Assembly: GCA_949752795.1 (NCBI GenBank)
Contig: OX457059.1
Coordinates: 175,100,242 to 175,164,241 of the forward strand
Origin: Hyperoodon ampullatus
Taxonomy: Eukaryota; Chordata; Mammalia; Artiodactyla; Ziphiidae
Reading direction: 5' to 3'
DNA length: 64,000 nucleotides
Position numbers and translations under genes: made by a program. Below are positions 25,505 through 38,500 of this stretch, one piece after another (position 1 is the first letter of the stretch; each line of letters begins with the position of its first letter). The notes under the pieces were generated by a model, which did no database searches, was not told where the DNA came from, and worked only from the letters and a program-made list of their open reading frames with translations.

Positions 25505-25883
25505 GGTACACGGGCCTCTCACTGTTGTGGCCTCTCCCGTTGCGGAGCACAGGCTCCGGACACGCAGGCTCAGCGGCCATGGCTCATGGGTCCAGCCGCT
25601 CTGCGGCATGTAGGATCTTCCCGGACCGGGGCACGAACCCTTGTCCCCTGCATCGGCAGGCGGACTCTCAACCACTGCGCCACCAGGGAAGCCCGATGTG
25701 GACCACTTTTAAAGTCTTTATTGAATTTGTTATAATATTGCTTCTGCTTTATGTTTTGGTTCTTTTTGGCCCCAAGGCATGTGGGATCTTAGGTCCCTGA
25801 CCAGAGATCGAACCTATACCCCCTGCATTGGAAGGCGAAGTCTTAACCACTGGACCACAAGGGAAGTCCCTTCAAGGTTTCTT
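25414..25883 (-). mobile_element. Older CHR-type SINE on the - strand, disrupted by a younger SINE
   Basis: Read on the - strand, the element starts at 25870 (GGGACTTCCCTTGTGGTCCAG) and runs through 'gttcgatctctggtcaggga' to a tail near 25711 and beyond ('ttcaataaagactttaaaag'). A perfect duplication TTCAAGGTTTCTT lies at 25414-25426 and 25871-25883, so the insertion spans 25427-25870 including a nested SINE at 25503-25694. Confidence 0.75.
25503..25694 (-). mobile_element. CHR-2-like SINE nested in the older SINE
   Basis: The reverse complement reads GGGCTTCCCTGGTGGCGCAG through to 'aggcccgtgtaccgc', followed by an A tail seen as a 40-base T run at 25463-25502. The target duplication is recognisable: GAATGTGGACCATTTT near 25451 and GATGTGGACCACTTTT at 25695-25710. 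The long uninterrupted tail suggests a recent insertion or assembly uncertainty in the run. Confidence 0.88.
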
Positions 25884-25904
25884 AAAGTGATTACACACAT
25901 ACTC

Positions 25905-26300
25905 CTTGAGCCCTGTCAGGACACAAGAGCCAAGGAAACATGTGTGTGAATATTCATGCAGCATGAGTTGTAATAGACAAAAACTGGAAACAAACCACAT
26001 GCCCACCTAGTAGTGAATTTGTAGATGCAACATAGCACATCCACAGATAGAGTCCAACCCTCAGTAAAAAGGAACAAACTCCTGATGCATGTTCCATGTG
26101 GATGAGCCTAAAAAAAGTGCTAAAAAAATTTATGCTGACACAGAACATATATTGAATTATTCCATTTACATAAAATTTCTAGAAAAGGAAAAGCTATACA
26201 GATAGGAAACTATAGAGGCAGTGGTGGTGAGAGTGGGCATTGGGGCACTGTCACACTGTTTGATGTGTTTGGACATTTGAAACATTATCAGGCATTTGAC
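25905..26300 (+). mobile_element. Ancient L1 (L1M-type) 3' fragment
   Basis: Shows the old L1 3' order: 'caaaaactggaaacaaacca', 'agtaaaaaggaacaaactcc', 'catgtggatgagcctaaaaa', 'tccatttacataaaatttct', then 'gcagtggtggtgagagtggg'. Heavily diverged. Confidence 0.6.
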
Positions 26301-27830
26301 AGATGGATGAGAGTGTGTGGGAAACGTCACACTAGTTTCCTAGAAAATTAAGCAGTGAAAACAATTAGGCAAATATTAAAGGAAAAATGCAAAGTTACAC
26401 AACAAAAGAAAAATGATCACAGTGCATCGCTTGGCCCGACAGTAAATAAAAATGGTTTAACCAAAACTAGTGATAAAAGTATGTTGAAAAGACAGGGGAA
26501 GTCATGTTAGAAAAGATACAGGTTAGGACATGAGAGGGTTAAACTGCAAGTACCAGGAGGAAGTCGATAGATATGGTCTAAAATGAGAAACCAATACATA
26601 GTAGGATAACAGTATTATTTATAAATATAGAGAACAATAGTCGTAGAAAAAGGTAACAGAAAGAGAGGTGTTTCTGGGGAGAAAAACTAGAAGATGGTGA
26701 AGCTGGGATCTGGAACAGTATTGTGTTCCACATAGTATTGTTTGATTTTTAAACTATGTTTGGGTTATTTTTGAAATAAAACTATTCTGAAAAGCAAGAG
26801 CCTCAAACAAAACGTCATTACAATCTACTTTTGCCATCTTTTCAAAAGTATATTTTAACTCCAAAATGTTGAAAGAACAAAAATTAATTTAGTTCAAAGA
26901 AAGACTCACTCATATTTTTTTCTTATTTGTATCATTTTGCTGCAGATAAATGAAAATTTCCTCATGTTCTGGAATCAGAACCATCAGCACCAAGGAAAGT
27001 GGCCAATCAGATGAAGGAAGACATTGTTGGGTAAGGCTTTCAGGAAAGGCCCTCTTTGCCTTTCTCCCTCTTTTTCTGCCTCTTGCCTAGAATGCAGATG
27101 TGATGGCTGAAGCATCAGCAGCCACAATAGGACTACGAAGCAAACTGAGGAGGGAAGCCAAACAAGGTGGAACAGAAGGGTAACAGGAGCCCTGACACCT
27201 GAGGAGGCTAGAGCTCCCATGACAGCCATGCACTGCTCACCTCCAGCCCCCTTGGATGTGGGAGAAAGGTGTGTTTTGTTTTATTTAAGCTACCAGTGTT
27301 TTTACTAGCCACCTAGCTCAGTTCCTTGTAGATATAGCTTTGCAGAACCCTGTTTCTATTCTCGCTTCGTGGACATCTAACTTTCCCTCTGAACACTCCA
27401 AAACTTAGTCTATTTCGTCAGCAAAGATTATATCCATGGGAACCTGGCAAGGAGCTCAGAGCTGGAATTCACGACTTTCTATACAGTAACCTGTTCGTAT
27501 TTCAGACCCCCCTCGTTAAAAAGCTTCTCTGAATATTGATCAGCAAACACCTTTTCAGCAATTCACACCCCCCATCCTACTCCTGTCCTTAGGCCAAAGG
27601 TACCCAATCGAACTCCTCTTCCCAGACAGTTACTGAGCTAAACATCTCCGGTGGTTTCTGCCTCCACCAATGAGATGCGAAGGTTGGAGGGGATTTCCTG
27701 GGGGCGGGAGGAGTTCCCAGAAGGCGAAATCACACCTAAAGATCCTCTGGCCACAGCCCTGATCAGTCAGGCCACTCGCTCCTCTGCTAAGGTGACAGCT
27801 CACTGGGGCCTGCACCAAGTTGGTGGGCAC
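26301..27830. other. Intergenic, AT-rich, no gene seen
   Basis: A-rich sequence at 26340-26800 may be further decayed L1/HAL1, but no diagnostic segment was found. The rest shows nothing recognisable. Confidence 0.4.
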
Positions 27831-27837
27831 AACCGTG

Positions 27838-28245
27838 GGTTGGATGGTGGCCCCCCAGAAAACACACCCACACCTTCATCCCCAGACCTGCAAATGGAAC
27901 CTTATTTGGAAAAAGAGGCTTTGAAGGTGTAAGTAACGCGAGGATTTTGAGGTGAAGAGCTCATCCAGATTACCTGGGTGGGCCCCAAGTCCAACCACAG
28001 AGACCAGAGCAGAAGCCACGTGAAGACGGAGGCAGAGACTGAGAAGACGCAGCCATGAGCCCAGGGACACCTGGGGCCGCAGCAGCCGGGAGAGGCCGGC
28101 GGACCCTCCCCTGGAGCCTCTGGAGGGAGTGCGGCCCTGGGGCACCTCGATCTTGGACTCCTGGCTCCAGACCTGGGAGACAACAACTTCCTTGATTTCA
28201 GCCCCAGAGCCTGGGGTGTTTGTTGTGGCCATAGGACACCAGCGC
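27838..28245 (+). repeat. MLT1-type MaLR LTR fragment
   Basis: The order of words follows an MLT1 LTR: 'ggatggtggccccccag', 'aaccttatttggaaaaagag', 'gattacctgggtgggcccc', 'agaagccacgtgaagacgg', then 'cacctcgatcttggactcct'. A non-coding, ancient endogenous-retrovirus-like LTR with no internal genes. Confidence 0.6.
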
Positions 28246-30295
28246 TCCCTTCTCACGCCCCCTGCCCTGTGGCATGTTCAGGACCCCCCAAGCTGCCAGG
28301 CCCCGGGTCCCCCCCACACTTCTCCATGCTGCCTCCTCGCTCCTGACCTGGGGGTTTCAGGTTTGCCAAGTCTGTGCCCCAGAGACCTGGGTGGGATGGG
28401 CGGCCCCCAGCCAGGGACCAGCCCCTCCAGGGGAAAAGAAGCAGACTCTCCACAGCCGGGGCTGCGGGCAGGGTAGCCCCACTTCGTGGGATTCCAGCAA
28501 AGTACTCAGCGCCCTCCACACACCCCCAGCTCCCGTGCCCTGGACACCCTCCTGAGCCGCGTCCCCTAAGTGGCCATTTGATGTCCTCTCCCCAAACACA
28601 GATGCCTGCGAGGCTTGTTTCCGTGGTTCATTATTTTTCTCATGAAAAGTAATCAGTGTGAAACCCGTTCACCTTCCAGAGATGAAGGTCTGGCGGGGAG
28701 CACATTAACTCTACCTGACCCTGCACCCGCGCTGCACAGAGATCTTTGAAAAGGCCGCGTGCCCGTAACTGGGAAGAGGTCCTGAGGGAGGAAAGTGGCA
28801 TTCGGATATTTTCCTGAAACGCACGCACAGAATTTGGGGAAGGAGAGAAAACTCCCTTTACGTGGTGCTTTTCTAATTGGACGGGTACACTGGCCGCCAC
28901 CCATGTCGTGGATGGAGTCCTCGAAGCCACGGCCACAGCCGGGCACAGCGTGGCCTGGGCCGCTGTCACCACAACGCAGAGTCCCCGCGACAGAGACCAC
29001 GGGGCTTGCAAAGACCAAAATGTTTCCTCTCCGGCTCTTTACGGGACAGCTTGCTGCGCCTGCCTGACACAAGGACAACAGACATCTGCAGGAAGGGCCG
29101 TCTGCTGACACGTGTGTCGTGTCACATTTTATCACAGTCGCCGAAACGAAATGAAACCAAATACCCAAAGTCGTCGTCTCTGGTTATCTCTGGGTGGTGT
29201 GATGGTGAGCAATCTTTGTTTCTCTAATCCTTTCTATGTTTCCCAAATGTTCTACGATGAGCATTACAACTTATCCCAAAAAATGGTTTTATAAAAGTTG
29301 TCATCAAGTAACCCCGGCCCTCACTGCTGTGTTTTCCCCAGAAGAGAGGACCTTACATGGGGTGGCTGAGTTAGGGCTCAGCCAGGGTCAAGCGGAGAGT
29401 GAAAGATAAGAAAGACCCTCCTGGAGAGGAAGGGGGGAAGACGACGGCCCGGGGGCACCAGGGGCACCGGGTGGGCTCACGGCGGGCAAGGGGCAGTTGG
29501 CTGGAACAGTCAGGGAAGCTGGCAGCGGGGGAGGGACCCCGCGGTCCATATTCCCAGGAGGGAGTGAACCCTCGGATCCCAAGGGCAGGGCAGGCACAGC
29601 TGAGGCCTCGTTTCGCGGGAAGCCCCAGCCCCCTCCTGGCCCTTCACCCCCCCCACCGGACTGAACAGAGGGGCAGCGGACACTGCAGGTCCTTCTGAGG
29701 GCGGGTCTGGGCATCGGGAGGACAGAACAGAGGTGCGTACAGGGGTCACTCCCACCACACGGGGGTCCCTCCAGGACACGCCGACACGGAAGCAGACCCA
29801 TGGGTGAGGACGTGGCCATAACTGCCAATCGCTGACCTCCAGAGCTTTGGGAAGGGTTTGCCGTTTGGGTGCGGTTTCCCTTATCTGCTTCTCTGTAACC
29901 AAACACCCCGAATGTGGTGCCCCTTGGCCGGCATGGGGCCGGCGGGGGTCCAGACCTGTTACACCGTGCTGGCCTCCTGGAGGCCAGGCCCCTTCGGGCC
30001 AGTCTGGGAGGTCCCAGCAGGGCCATTCTCTGAATTCTCTGGAAATATGTACAAAGGGGGAGGCAGCGGGAGCCGCATCCAAAGAGCAGGTCTGAGAGGC
30101 TTCCTGGTCACCATGTCCTGGCACAGGCGTGATGCAAACCTCCCACCGCTTGTGAAAAGGAGGACTCGCTGTGGACAGACAGACGCGGCCCTGCAACACC
30201 CACCTGGCTGCAGGCCGTTCTGGCAGAGGGACAGCTAGACGTCCCCCAGCCGTGGAGCTTTCTCTGAGGTGAAGCAGCACAGCCCTATTTCCCAC
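28246..30295. other. Intergenic, GC-rich, no gene seen
   Basis: Overlapping frames up to 261 codons (- strand, 29510-30295) are Pro/Gly/Ser-rich shadows without domain or splice support. Confidence 0.4.
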
Positions 30296-30297
30296 AG

Positions 30298-30600
30298 ATT
30301 GTTTTTTCTTGATTAAAAACTGATTTTCTGCCGTGCTCTCAGAATTGCTTTTTATTGCCTTTGGAGGAATAGAAGGGAGAGGAATAAAAAATCGACTGTA
30401 AATAATCTTCCTCGGAAAGGAGACTTGAAGAGAACGAAACCTAATTTGTCCGATTTTCTTTTTTGTAAAATGAGCGCATACTTAATGAAAACGGTTTATG
30501 CTGTGTGTATATCATCTTTATGTTCTGAGGGAAATGCGGAGAAATCGCAGTTTCAAAACATGCCCGTGATCAACGCAGCAGCAAAATAAGCCCAGCACGG
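30298..30600. promoter_or_regulatory. Candidate conserved non-coding segment
   Basis: A sharply AT-rich island inside GC-rich DNA with no recognisable repeat. It has TTGATTAAAAACTGATT near 30310, GACTGTAAATAATC near 30395 and ACTTAATGAAAACGG near 30480. It could be an enhancer of the IRX domain; this rests on composition only. Confidence 0.22.
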
Positions 30601-32490
30601 CTTCCGTGGAAACCCCTCTGCACACCAGGGTGGCTTTTTTTGTCCTCCTCACCCCCCCGAGAACCCAAAATTCAGGAAACATACACTGTATCCTACGTGC
30701 TCAAGCCAAACCTGGATAATCTGTGGCGTAGTTGAAATACTCAGATTACAGCAAGCGCCCTTTCAAAATCACATATCTCCTGTTTACTGTAAATCCCTTT
30801 ACTTGAAGGAAACTAACAATTTAATAACATGTCTCCAGGCCCTGCTCTGATGGGTCGACTGAAATATAAGATTTTTAAAAATGAGAAACAGCAGACAGGA
30901 GAGACGTCCTCTAGGACCTGGGAGACCCCATGCGCAGGGCCGAAGGCGAGGACCTGGCGGGCAGCGCTGAGCCAGCGGGTCACCCCTGAGCCGGGGGAGG
31001 GGCCGTTCCCCCTCCCCTGAGGAGTCTCCAGATAGGGCAGAGCTTGTTCTCTGTGGACAGTGGAGGTGGCTCCTGTGGGGAAGCAGAGAGGTAGGGGCTT
31101 CCCCCAGCCCTGGCAGCCGATCTGGGGTCAGGGAGCCCCAGGGTGGACCCTGCCCACAGCTGCCATACAGCCTGGCTTCGGGCTGGGCCCCCGGCCATCG
31201 CTTTGAGCACGCGGCTTTGCGTACACCTCAGCCGAGGAATCCCCGTCTGATGGAGCCCTGGTACCCGCTGACAGGACGCAGAGGTTGAGGGTGTAGACCA
31301 CAGGGCAGGGCCCTCCGACCCACGGCCGCGCCGACCACCTGGCTCTGCTCACAGCTCCACGCTCTTGCCTCCCGATTTCCCGCCACCAGACGGCGCTCAG
31401 GGACCCAAGGGACAGGCATGCAGGGGGTACCCCACCAGGCATGCACAGGGCATGGCCTGGAGATGGGCCCCCGTGTGGCTCTTAGGTCATCGCCCCTGCC
31501 AGCCTGGCCTGAGGGGACTTATGTCCCCCCACAGGGACCCAGAGGTGCCATGGGGCAAGGCCACACAGACAGAGAAGGGACACAGGACGCTTCTCCCACA
31601 AAGGACGCTGAGGCTCTGAGAGCTGCAAGGGCTGAGACCGGACTTGGAACAGGCTGGGGGAGCGGGGCTGCCGGCGCCCGACTTGGCGAGACCCGGGTGC
31701 TGCAAGAGGCGTCGGCATGTCCCCCACCACCCACGTCTGGGAGGAGGACAGTCGCGGGTCCTCAGGCTGCAAACTGTCATCAGTGCCACTGTGCGTACTG
31801 ACTCCTTGGCCTGCTTCAGGTCAGGCTTGGGGATGAGGACGAGCAGACTGACCACGGACAGGTAGGTTGTTTCCACTGCCCCTCGTCCAACTCCTGCAGA
31901 GACGCTGGCCCAGCATCCATCACACACCTTACGCATCAGGAGAGGCCGTCTCCTTGGCCTTTGGATCCCCAGCAGCACCAACCTCTGGCCTGCGGGTCCT
32001 CCAGGTGTTGGCTGCACGGAGGTCTGCTTGGGAGACAGCAGCCCTCCCCTTGCCAGTTAGGATGCTCACTTACGAGAATGACAGTTTGTGGCTTGTTCTT
32101 CCAAAGCTCTATGTGCAAGAAAATCGTGGAAATTTTGGCTGCTTGATGGTAGAAGCAACCAGCTGAGCATTCTGGTTCTCCGTCAATCCCCAGGTCCAAG
32201 CCAGCATTACGCCGGATGAAAGCGACCGTTGCCTGAATTTTCTCCTTTCCGCTGTTCTGACTTATCACCATCTTTATATCTCAAAGTAACGAGAATGATC
32301 TTTTTTATAACATGCAAACATCACTATTTTTAAACCCCTTGGCGTCTCCCCATATTAGCTCTTGCAGTAAAGTCCAGCTCCTCGCCGGGTCCCCAAGTCT
32401 CTCTCTCCTCCCTCCCCCTGCCCTCTCACCCACCTCCCCGCGCCACCATTCCTTGAACTTCTGGGAAACCCAGGCAGCTCCTTCCCTTTT
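30601..32490. other. Intergenic, GC-rich, no gene seen
   Basis: Frames of up to 176 codons on both strands, all compositional. No repeat family was recognised. Confidence 0.4.
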
Positions 32491-32494
32491 AATC

Positions 32495-32715
32495 ACTCTC
32501 TGACTCAATCTTGTCCTTCAGGTTTCAGCTCAAATATAACCTCCTCCAAGAAGTTCTCCGACCTCCTGTCTCAGATGCCCCGCCTCCACTGCTCTCCACC
32601 CCTGCTTGTCTCCCTGGAACCTCCAGCCTGGACCCTGGACCGATGCTGTCACCTCCCTCCAGGACATAAGCTCCACGTGGACAGGCCTTCCTGGCTTGGC
32701 AAACTCACTCGTTTA
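32495..32715 (+). repeat. L2 LINE 3' fragment
   Basis: Follows the L2 3' order: 'cttcaggtttcagctcaaa', 'aacctcctccaagaagttct', 'ggacataagctccacgtgga' and 'caggccttcctggcttg'. Ancient and without coding capacity. Confidence 0.6.
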
Positions 32716-32769
32716 TACATAAAACAGATGCAGAAAAGAAAGATGCTGCTGACCTCATGCACCTTGTTT

Positions 32770-32866
32770 TTCATACTACACATAAGCATGCACGTACCTA
32801 TGCGTAGATTATACACATGCATATGCTTATACCTATGCGTGTATGTATGCATAAGGCTTATATGTG
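32770..32866. repeat. Degenerate alternating purine-pyrimidine tract
   Basis: Built of imperfect 'tatgcgtgtatgtatgcata' and 'acacatgcatatgcttat' words with long alternating purine-pyrimidine runs. Such runs favour left-handed DNA and cruciforms. Confidence 0.5.
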
Positions 32867-33424
32867 AGCACCAAAAAAATTAAAATCCTAATAAAAGCCT
32901 GACTTGCTGGCACTGTGGCATTTTAATCTTCTTCAATCCTCCCATAATAGGGAGAAAATTTCTAATTACCACCCGTTTTCTTTGTAATTTATCATCTCTG
33001 ATGCTGGGCTTGGCCTTGAACCAAGCCCTGGTCCCACTCAGGCGATGAAATGAACTGACTTCCAACGTCCAAGAGTGTTTTTCAGAAACACCGTGGCCCG
33101 GGCTCCTTGAGGGACAGTGGTCACATCTTGCTGATGAGCAAGAGTCAAAACTCTGTGCTGCTCAGTGCAGAGGTGGGTTTCTCCACATACAAGGATGCAG
33201 TTTTATGCAAATCAGGATTTCAACCACCCATAGGGACACAGAGCAGTCACCTGGGAAAAGGACGCGTCCCCAGTCAAGCAAGGCAAGACGACGGGTTCCC
33301 TTACCCTCTGTCCGGTGTTTCTCACTGTAGGGCCATGGATACTTGGGGGCCTCACTGTTTGCTTGTGCACCGCACCCCCAGTTCCCACCTCCTAATTGAA
33401 TAGAATGGAAGTGGAACAGAATGT
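32867..33424. other. Intergenic, no gene seen
   Basis: No recognisable repeat or coding frame. Confidence 0.4.
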
Positions 33425-33605
33425 GGCCTAAGGCACAGGCTTTAACACCAGACCCACTGTGTTCTAATCCTCTTCTGTCTTGCTCTCTCTCTGTGTGAGA
33501 GACTGGTAGGTTACTTCACATCCCTACATCTACTAACTCATATGCAAACTGTATAAATATCCTGAAAGTGTGGTTTCTGGGACTGGATGAGATAAGACGT
33601 TATCT
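33425..33605 (+). repeat. MIR element
   Basis: Near-complete MIR order: 'ggcacaggctttaacaccag', 'gtgttctaatcctcttctg', 'ggtaggttacttcacatccc', then 'gggactggatgagataagac'. Confidence 0.6.
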
Positions 33606-35155
33606 TACCCTTGGTCCCTCTCCTCCAAAAGAGCAGAGCCTGAGGCAAGGGTCTGCGTGCACATGGGAAGGTGAGTGAAGAGACAGGCAGGGGGTACGGT
33701 GAGCGGTGAGTGACAGCTGTCACCAGTGCCAGAGTCGGGAACACAGCGTCTGGAAAGTACTTCCAACAACTGGATGACCAAATTCGCTGACCGGTTTCCA
33801 CCTTTAGCGTTTAGGCTCATTCATCATTTGGGAGAAAAGAGGCGTGGCAAGGGGAAGCCAGCAGGGCAGAGAGTGACCGAGAAGGAGGGATAGAGAACCA
33901 AGGGGCTTCGGGGACCGCCAAGTCCGCCTCTGCGGGTTCCGGCTCATCAGAAGGTCGTGTCTGTGGACAAACGTTTGTCTCCCTGGTGGATGCTGGGTTC
34001 CCGCTCTGCCTTTCCGCTCCAACCCCACAGCCTCCCAGCAGGTAACTCAGATCAAACAAGCCGGCGCGTGCATCTTCTCCTTTAATGGAGAGAAGCGTGT
34101 GTCTGTCCCACGCCTGGCTCACCCCCAGTTGCTCGCAGCTGTCCCTGCCGTGCGGCTCGTCAGGTTACAAAGTCTAACTCCACGGCTGGTGCAGGTGGGT
34201 ACTATCCTTCTTCTTACACAAAACTACTCACTACCTACTTAATCTACCTGGAGCCGGTGATCAGAAGGCAATCAACTAAACCAAGAAACAAAATCGGGTC
34301 TAAGAACTCAATTTCACTCTTACTACTTACTTGTAATGGAAACGGGTTTAACCTCTTCTCGGCTGAGTTGAGTTAGTGGTGCCCCAGAGACCATCAGAAG
34401 CTCTGCTCAGTGTGAGGTTGGGAGGTTTAGTTGGTTAAGGGGACCCAGTAACCCAGCAAAACTGTACACTCGGAGAGAAAGTTCAAGAACACAGTCACGA
34501 GAGACAGAATTTAGGATTTTCTTGGTCGCGAGCATCAAAGAGCCTAGCCGCAGGCTGGCTTCACCCACAGTGGGCTCGTCACCCACAGTGGGGGGTCATG
34601 GGCAGCACGGGACCTGCTCTGACCCCCTCTGGGCCCTTCTCCATCCTTGGGCCGCAGGGACCATGTCCAGCAGAAAAAAGAGGTCCTCTCTTTCTCTTTT
34701 CATCCCCAAGAAATCTTATCCAGAACCCTGAGCAGACTTCCCTTTATCCCTCGGTGGCCAGCACTTGTCACACGCTCGTGCTGGTGGCTGGCAGCTTCTG
34801 AAGTGGCTTCCAGAGGCCCCGCCCCCTGGCTTCAGGTCCTCCCTGTGGGTGTGGGCTGCACTGGTGACTCAGAGGTGATGTCCATCACATCTGAGGTCAG
34901 GCTGCACACATCTTAGGAACAATCTGTCAGGGTGATAAATCACTAAGCCAATGCTTGGCCAGTCACTGGGGCAGGGAATCAGGATTGATCCTTGGAGCTG
35001 GGGGAAGTGTGAGCACCTGCCCAAGCCAGGGTTTCCCACGAGGGAAAAGATTAGGCAACTGGGAGTTGCACACTGCTTGGGGGAGTGACTGTGAACGTCT
35101 GAATTCATTCATTCCTTCATTCAGGCCCATCTTCTGAGAGCGCACTTCTCCTCCG
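33606..35155. other. Intergenic, no gene seen
   Basis: No recognisable repeat or coding exon; open frames are short. Confidence 0.4.
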
Positions 35156-35159
35156 GAAA

Positions 35160-35545
35160 TAAGCTACATCTTAAGTAAGTGTTAACAGTGCCCTGTGGAA
35201 TTTTGTGAGCCTGGGCCCTGACAGATGATGGTGGGCATTGCTTCCCAGCAAGCAGGAGAGTTATTTATCTCATGCCTGGCATTGGGCTGAGCTGTGAGTT
35301 GATGCACTGCTGGCGATGATGTGCTGTGATGAGAGCCTCTTCCACGATACACTACGATTCCTGTTATTGGCTGGATCTTCCTGAAGTCTCAGAAATGTGG
35401 CAATGGATTAAACCATGGAAAAGTGGTCGAGTGAATTTGGTTCCTTTTCTCTGTCAACTTGCTGGCAGACACTACTGAAGAATATTTTTCCAATGAGGTG
35501 CTTATGAGAAACATTTCTGAGGACCATAAAATCAATTGAGTGTAG
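35160..35545. promoter_or_regulatory. Candidate conserved non-coding segment
   Basis: Repeat-free sequence with TTATTTATCTCATG near 35260, a TALE-type TGACAG near 35219, CTGTCAACTT near 35452 and AAAATCAATTGAG near 35528. A desert enhancer is possible. Not tested by alignment. Confidence 0.2.
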
Positions 35546-38500
35546 AAGAGAAAGCTCTTGTTCCAGGAAACTTTGCTAGAAATTCAGAGTAAAGGGACGC
35601 AAGGAATAAGCAAAAGAAGGAGAAGGAAGGCAAACCAACAAAGGACTCTTCAGCCCAGCATCCAGGATCACCAGCCCCAGCCCAGGCCGAGGGGGCGGGG
35701 AGCGGGGGGCTGCGTGGCTATACACGTGTGTGTCGGGAAGTTCCAACAACACATACCAACCAGCCTTCCTCTTTAACCAAATGGCTATGTCAGGTGAAAC
35801 ATGAAACGGGTGACAAAAATGAGTGGGGTCTCCAGCTTTCAGAAAAGTTAAGTCAAGAGGAAGATTCACCCCTCACGTCCCTCTCCCTAGAGCTTCCAGG
35901 CTGACAGCCACCTTGACTGTGACCATCCAGACATGCTCGGGGTTTCCTTGTTGGAAATGTGCTTGTCATCGCAGACCTCCTGGGAGGGTTATCTGGGAAG
36001 CACGGGCCTGGAGGACCAAGCCAGGATGACCCTGGGGTCCAGGAGGAAGGGCTTGGCTGGGGCAGCCAGCTCTGACCTGCTCTGACCCCCACCCCAGGGA
36101 CCCAGCAGCCGCTCCTGATGGGTTTCCGGTTAGGGGATTTGGGGTTCTAACAGAAAAAGGGTTTTAACGTCCACGTTTCTCACAATCCTTCCCCTTCGTG
36201 CCACTTCAGGCGGGATACGAGCCCCAGACCACCTACACCGTCTGCTTCCATGTCTACCCCAGCAAGATGCCTCATTGATAGAGTCCTTGACACAAACCAC
36301 GGTACTTCTCACACTCTCGCCAGGATGTCCAGGTATTGTGTCGCTTTAACGAAAACCACACCTTTTTTGCAGAGGGGTGGTGAGGATAAAGATCGACCAG
36401 CCTCTCTCAGACGATGGCAGCAAAATTCATTTTGAGAAAGAGGAACATGTTTTCTCAATAGCTACCACAAAATGTTATCCCGTAATATAAAGCAGGATTC
36501 CTTTTTATGGATCAAAACATTATTCCAAGAATAAATATGTGGAAAATATGAAATGTGGATGGAAAACAAAAGTGCACCCTTTCCATGGTGACGATTAGAC
36601 TCTCAGGCTAGACTCCAGCCCCACGTGAGAGCTCAACGCCCCCGCGTGGACCCCATGCCCCCGGGGAAGCTGACAGGACAGCCTAGGGCCCGCTGCACCT
36701 GTGAACAAACCTGCAGTCCATTCTCCATGTCTTAAATGCAGCGACATGGTGCCCAGGCTGTGGCCTAGGAAGAGCACTTGTCTGTAAAAGTAGCCTGTAA
36801 AAACAGGACTTGAGGGAAAAATTGCTAATCCCGGGACTGGGACAGGAAATATGCAAGATGAGCCCAGAACCTGCTGCCGTGCCAGAAATGAGGGCGCCCT
36901 CCAAGACTGCTTCACCAGGAAGAGGCTCCCGCAGCCACAATGGGACACTTTAAGCCCCAATAAGGACAATAGCTGCAACGGATCAAAATACATGAACCAG
37001 GTTCACATCCAGGAGGTGACACTGACTCACCAAAACAATCCCTTGTTTCTCGCCTTTGGCGGATTCTGAGACATTAGCTCACTGTTTGCCTGTCTCTCCC
37101 GTGCTGGTGGTGGATCTGGGCAGGCCGCTTCTGACAGAAGTGTTCCAGCTCACAGGGGCAGAAAGATTGGGAAAGTTCCGACGGCACCGTTTTCCAGATC
37201 CTTGCTGTCTTCGGCAGTGGTTACCAACATCACAGGAAAAACAATACCCCTTTGAATGGAACTCCGCGTTCAAAGTAGCCTTGCCCACGCTGGACCCAAA
37301 GCTGATCAGGTTTCCAAATCTAACCGCCGATGCACAGGAAGTACAGCAGACAAAGGAGAATGTTGATTAAGTCCATAAGGACAGGGTCGGCCAAAGCAGG
37401 AACAGAGGAACTTCGACAGGACAAAAAACCCCGCTTCTTCTTCAACAGCAACAAAACAAAACGGCTGCAGAAAAGTGAAAGACAGACGGGAAGTCTAAAC
37501 GCTCAGAGGAATTTAGGAGAGCTGTCAGTGGAGCACAGGTCTGACCCTCATGGAATCCTGGGGTTGAAACAAACTGGGAAAAACAGGGAAGTGCAACCCT
37601 GATTGAATATTTGAGGATATCAAAGAATTATCGCATTTTTAGGTGTGATATTTGTCCTGGGGATTTTTCATATCTTTTAGAGATACTGAAATATTTACAG
37701 ATATGATGCCCTGAATTTGCTTCAAAGAAAACAGGTTGGGGACAATGGGTCAGATTTTCCATGAATTATGTAAAAACTGTTTGATCCACCTGCTTCTCCT
37801 CTCCAGTCTATGATTCTCTTTATCTTTGTAAATGTTTGGAGCTTTCCATAAGCAACTTTCCAGGGAGAGCTAGCGCCTTCATGATCCCGACGTGTGTCTT
37901 CTACTTTGCTTGATAGGATAGGCCAAGGGCATAGCCCTGCACACCATGGGGCCACGCAGTTCCCCTGCCTGTGGTGCAGGCAGGTCCAGCCACGTCCCCT
38001 CTGAGCGGCTTGGCCCTCTCCTGGGTGGGCTGCTGGAGAGCCCCCTGCACTCAGTAACAGGGTCCCTGCAGCCCCGTGGAAGCAGGAACAGGTGTGTCTC
38101 AGTGTGGCTCCATCTTCACACCTCAGGGAGCAGGCTGTGACTCCAGGCCACCACTGTGGCTTTGCAAGCCTGCGGGCCATGTTTCCCGGCCTCTGACCCA
38201 CTGAGGCTCCGCTGGCCACTGACAAGAGGCTTCTGTGATGTCAGCCTGCTGTCAACTAGAGGCCAGATATGAGGAGAGGCACGAGACAAAACTGAGATCA
38301 CAGGTGAGCATCGAGATTAAAGCCCACCACAGCTGGTGGGGTGGAGCAGCCAAGGGCACACCATCGTGGCATGTTGTCAGTGCCAGGATCACCCAAGAAG
38401 CCTGTGATTTGGGGGGATTTAACAAACTTGTAAGCCACGGTCGGAGGCCCACTGTAACATGGCAATATCAGACCTAGAAAGCAAATCAGAGGCGAACACA

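Noticed and set aside
25364..25800. Frames containing poly-Phe or poly-Lys runs
   Set aside because: Products of SINE homopolymer tails, not genes.
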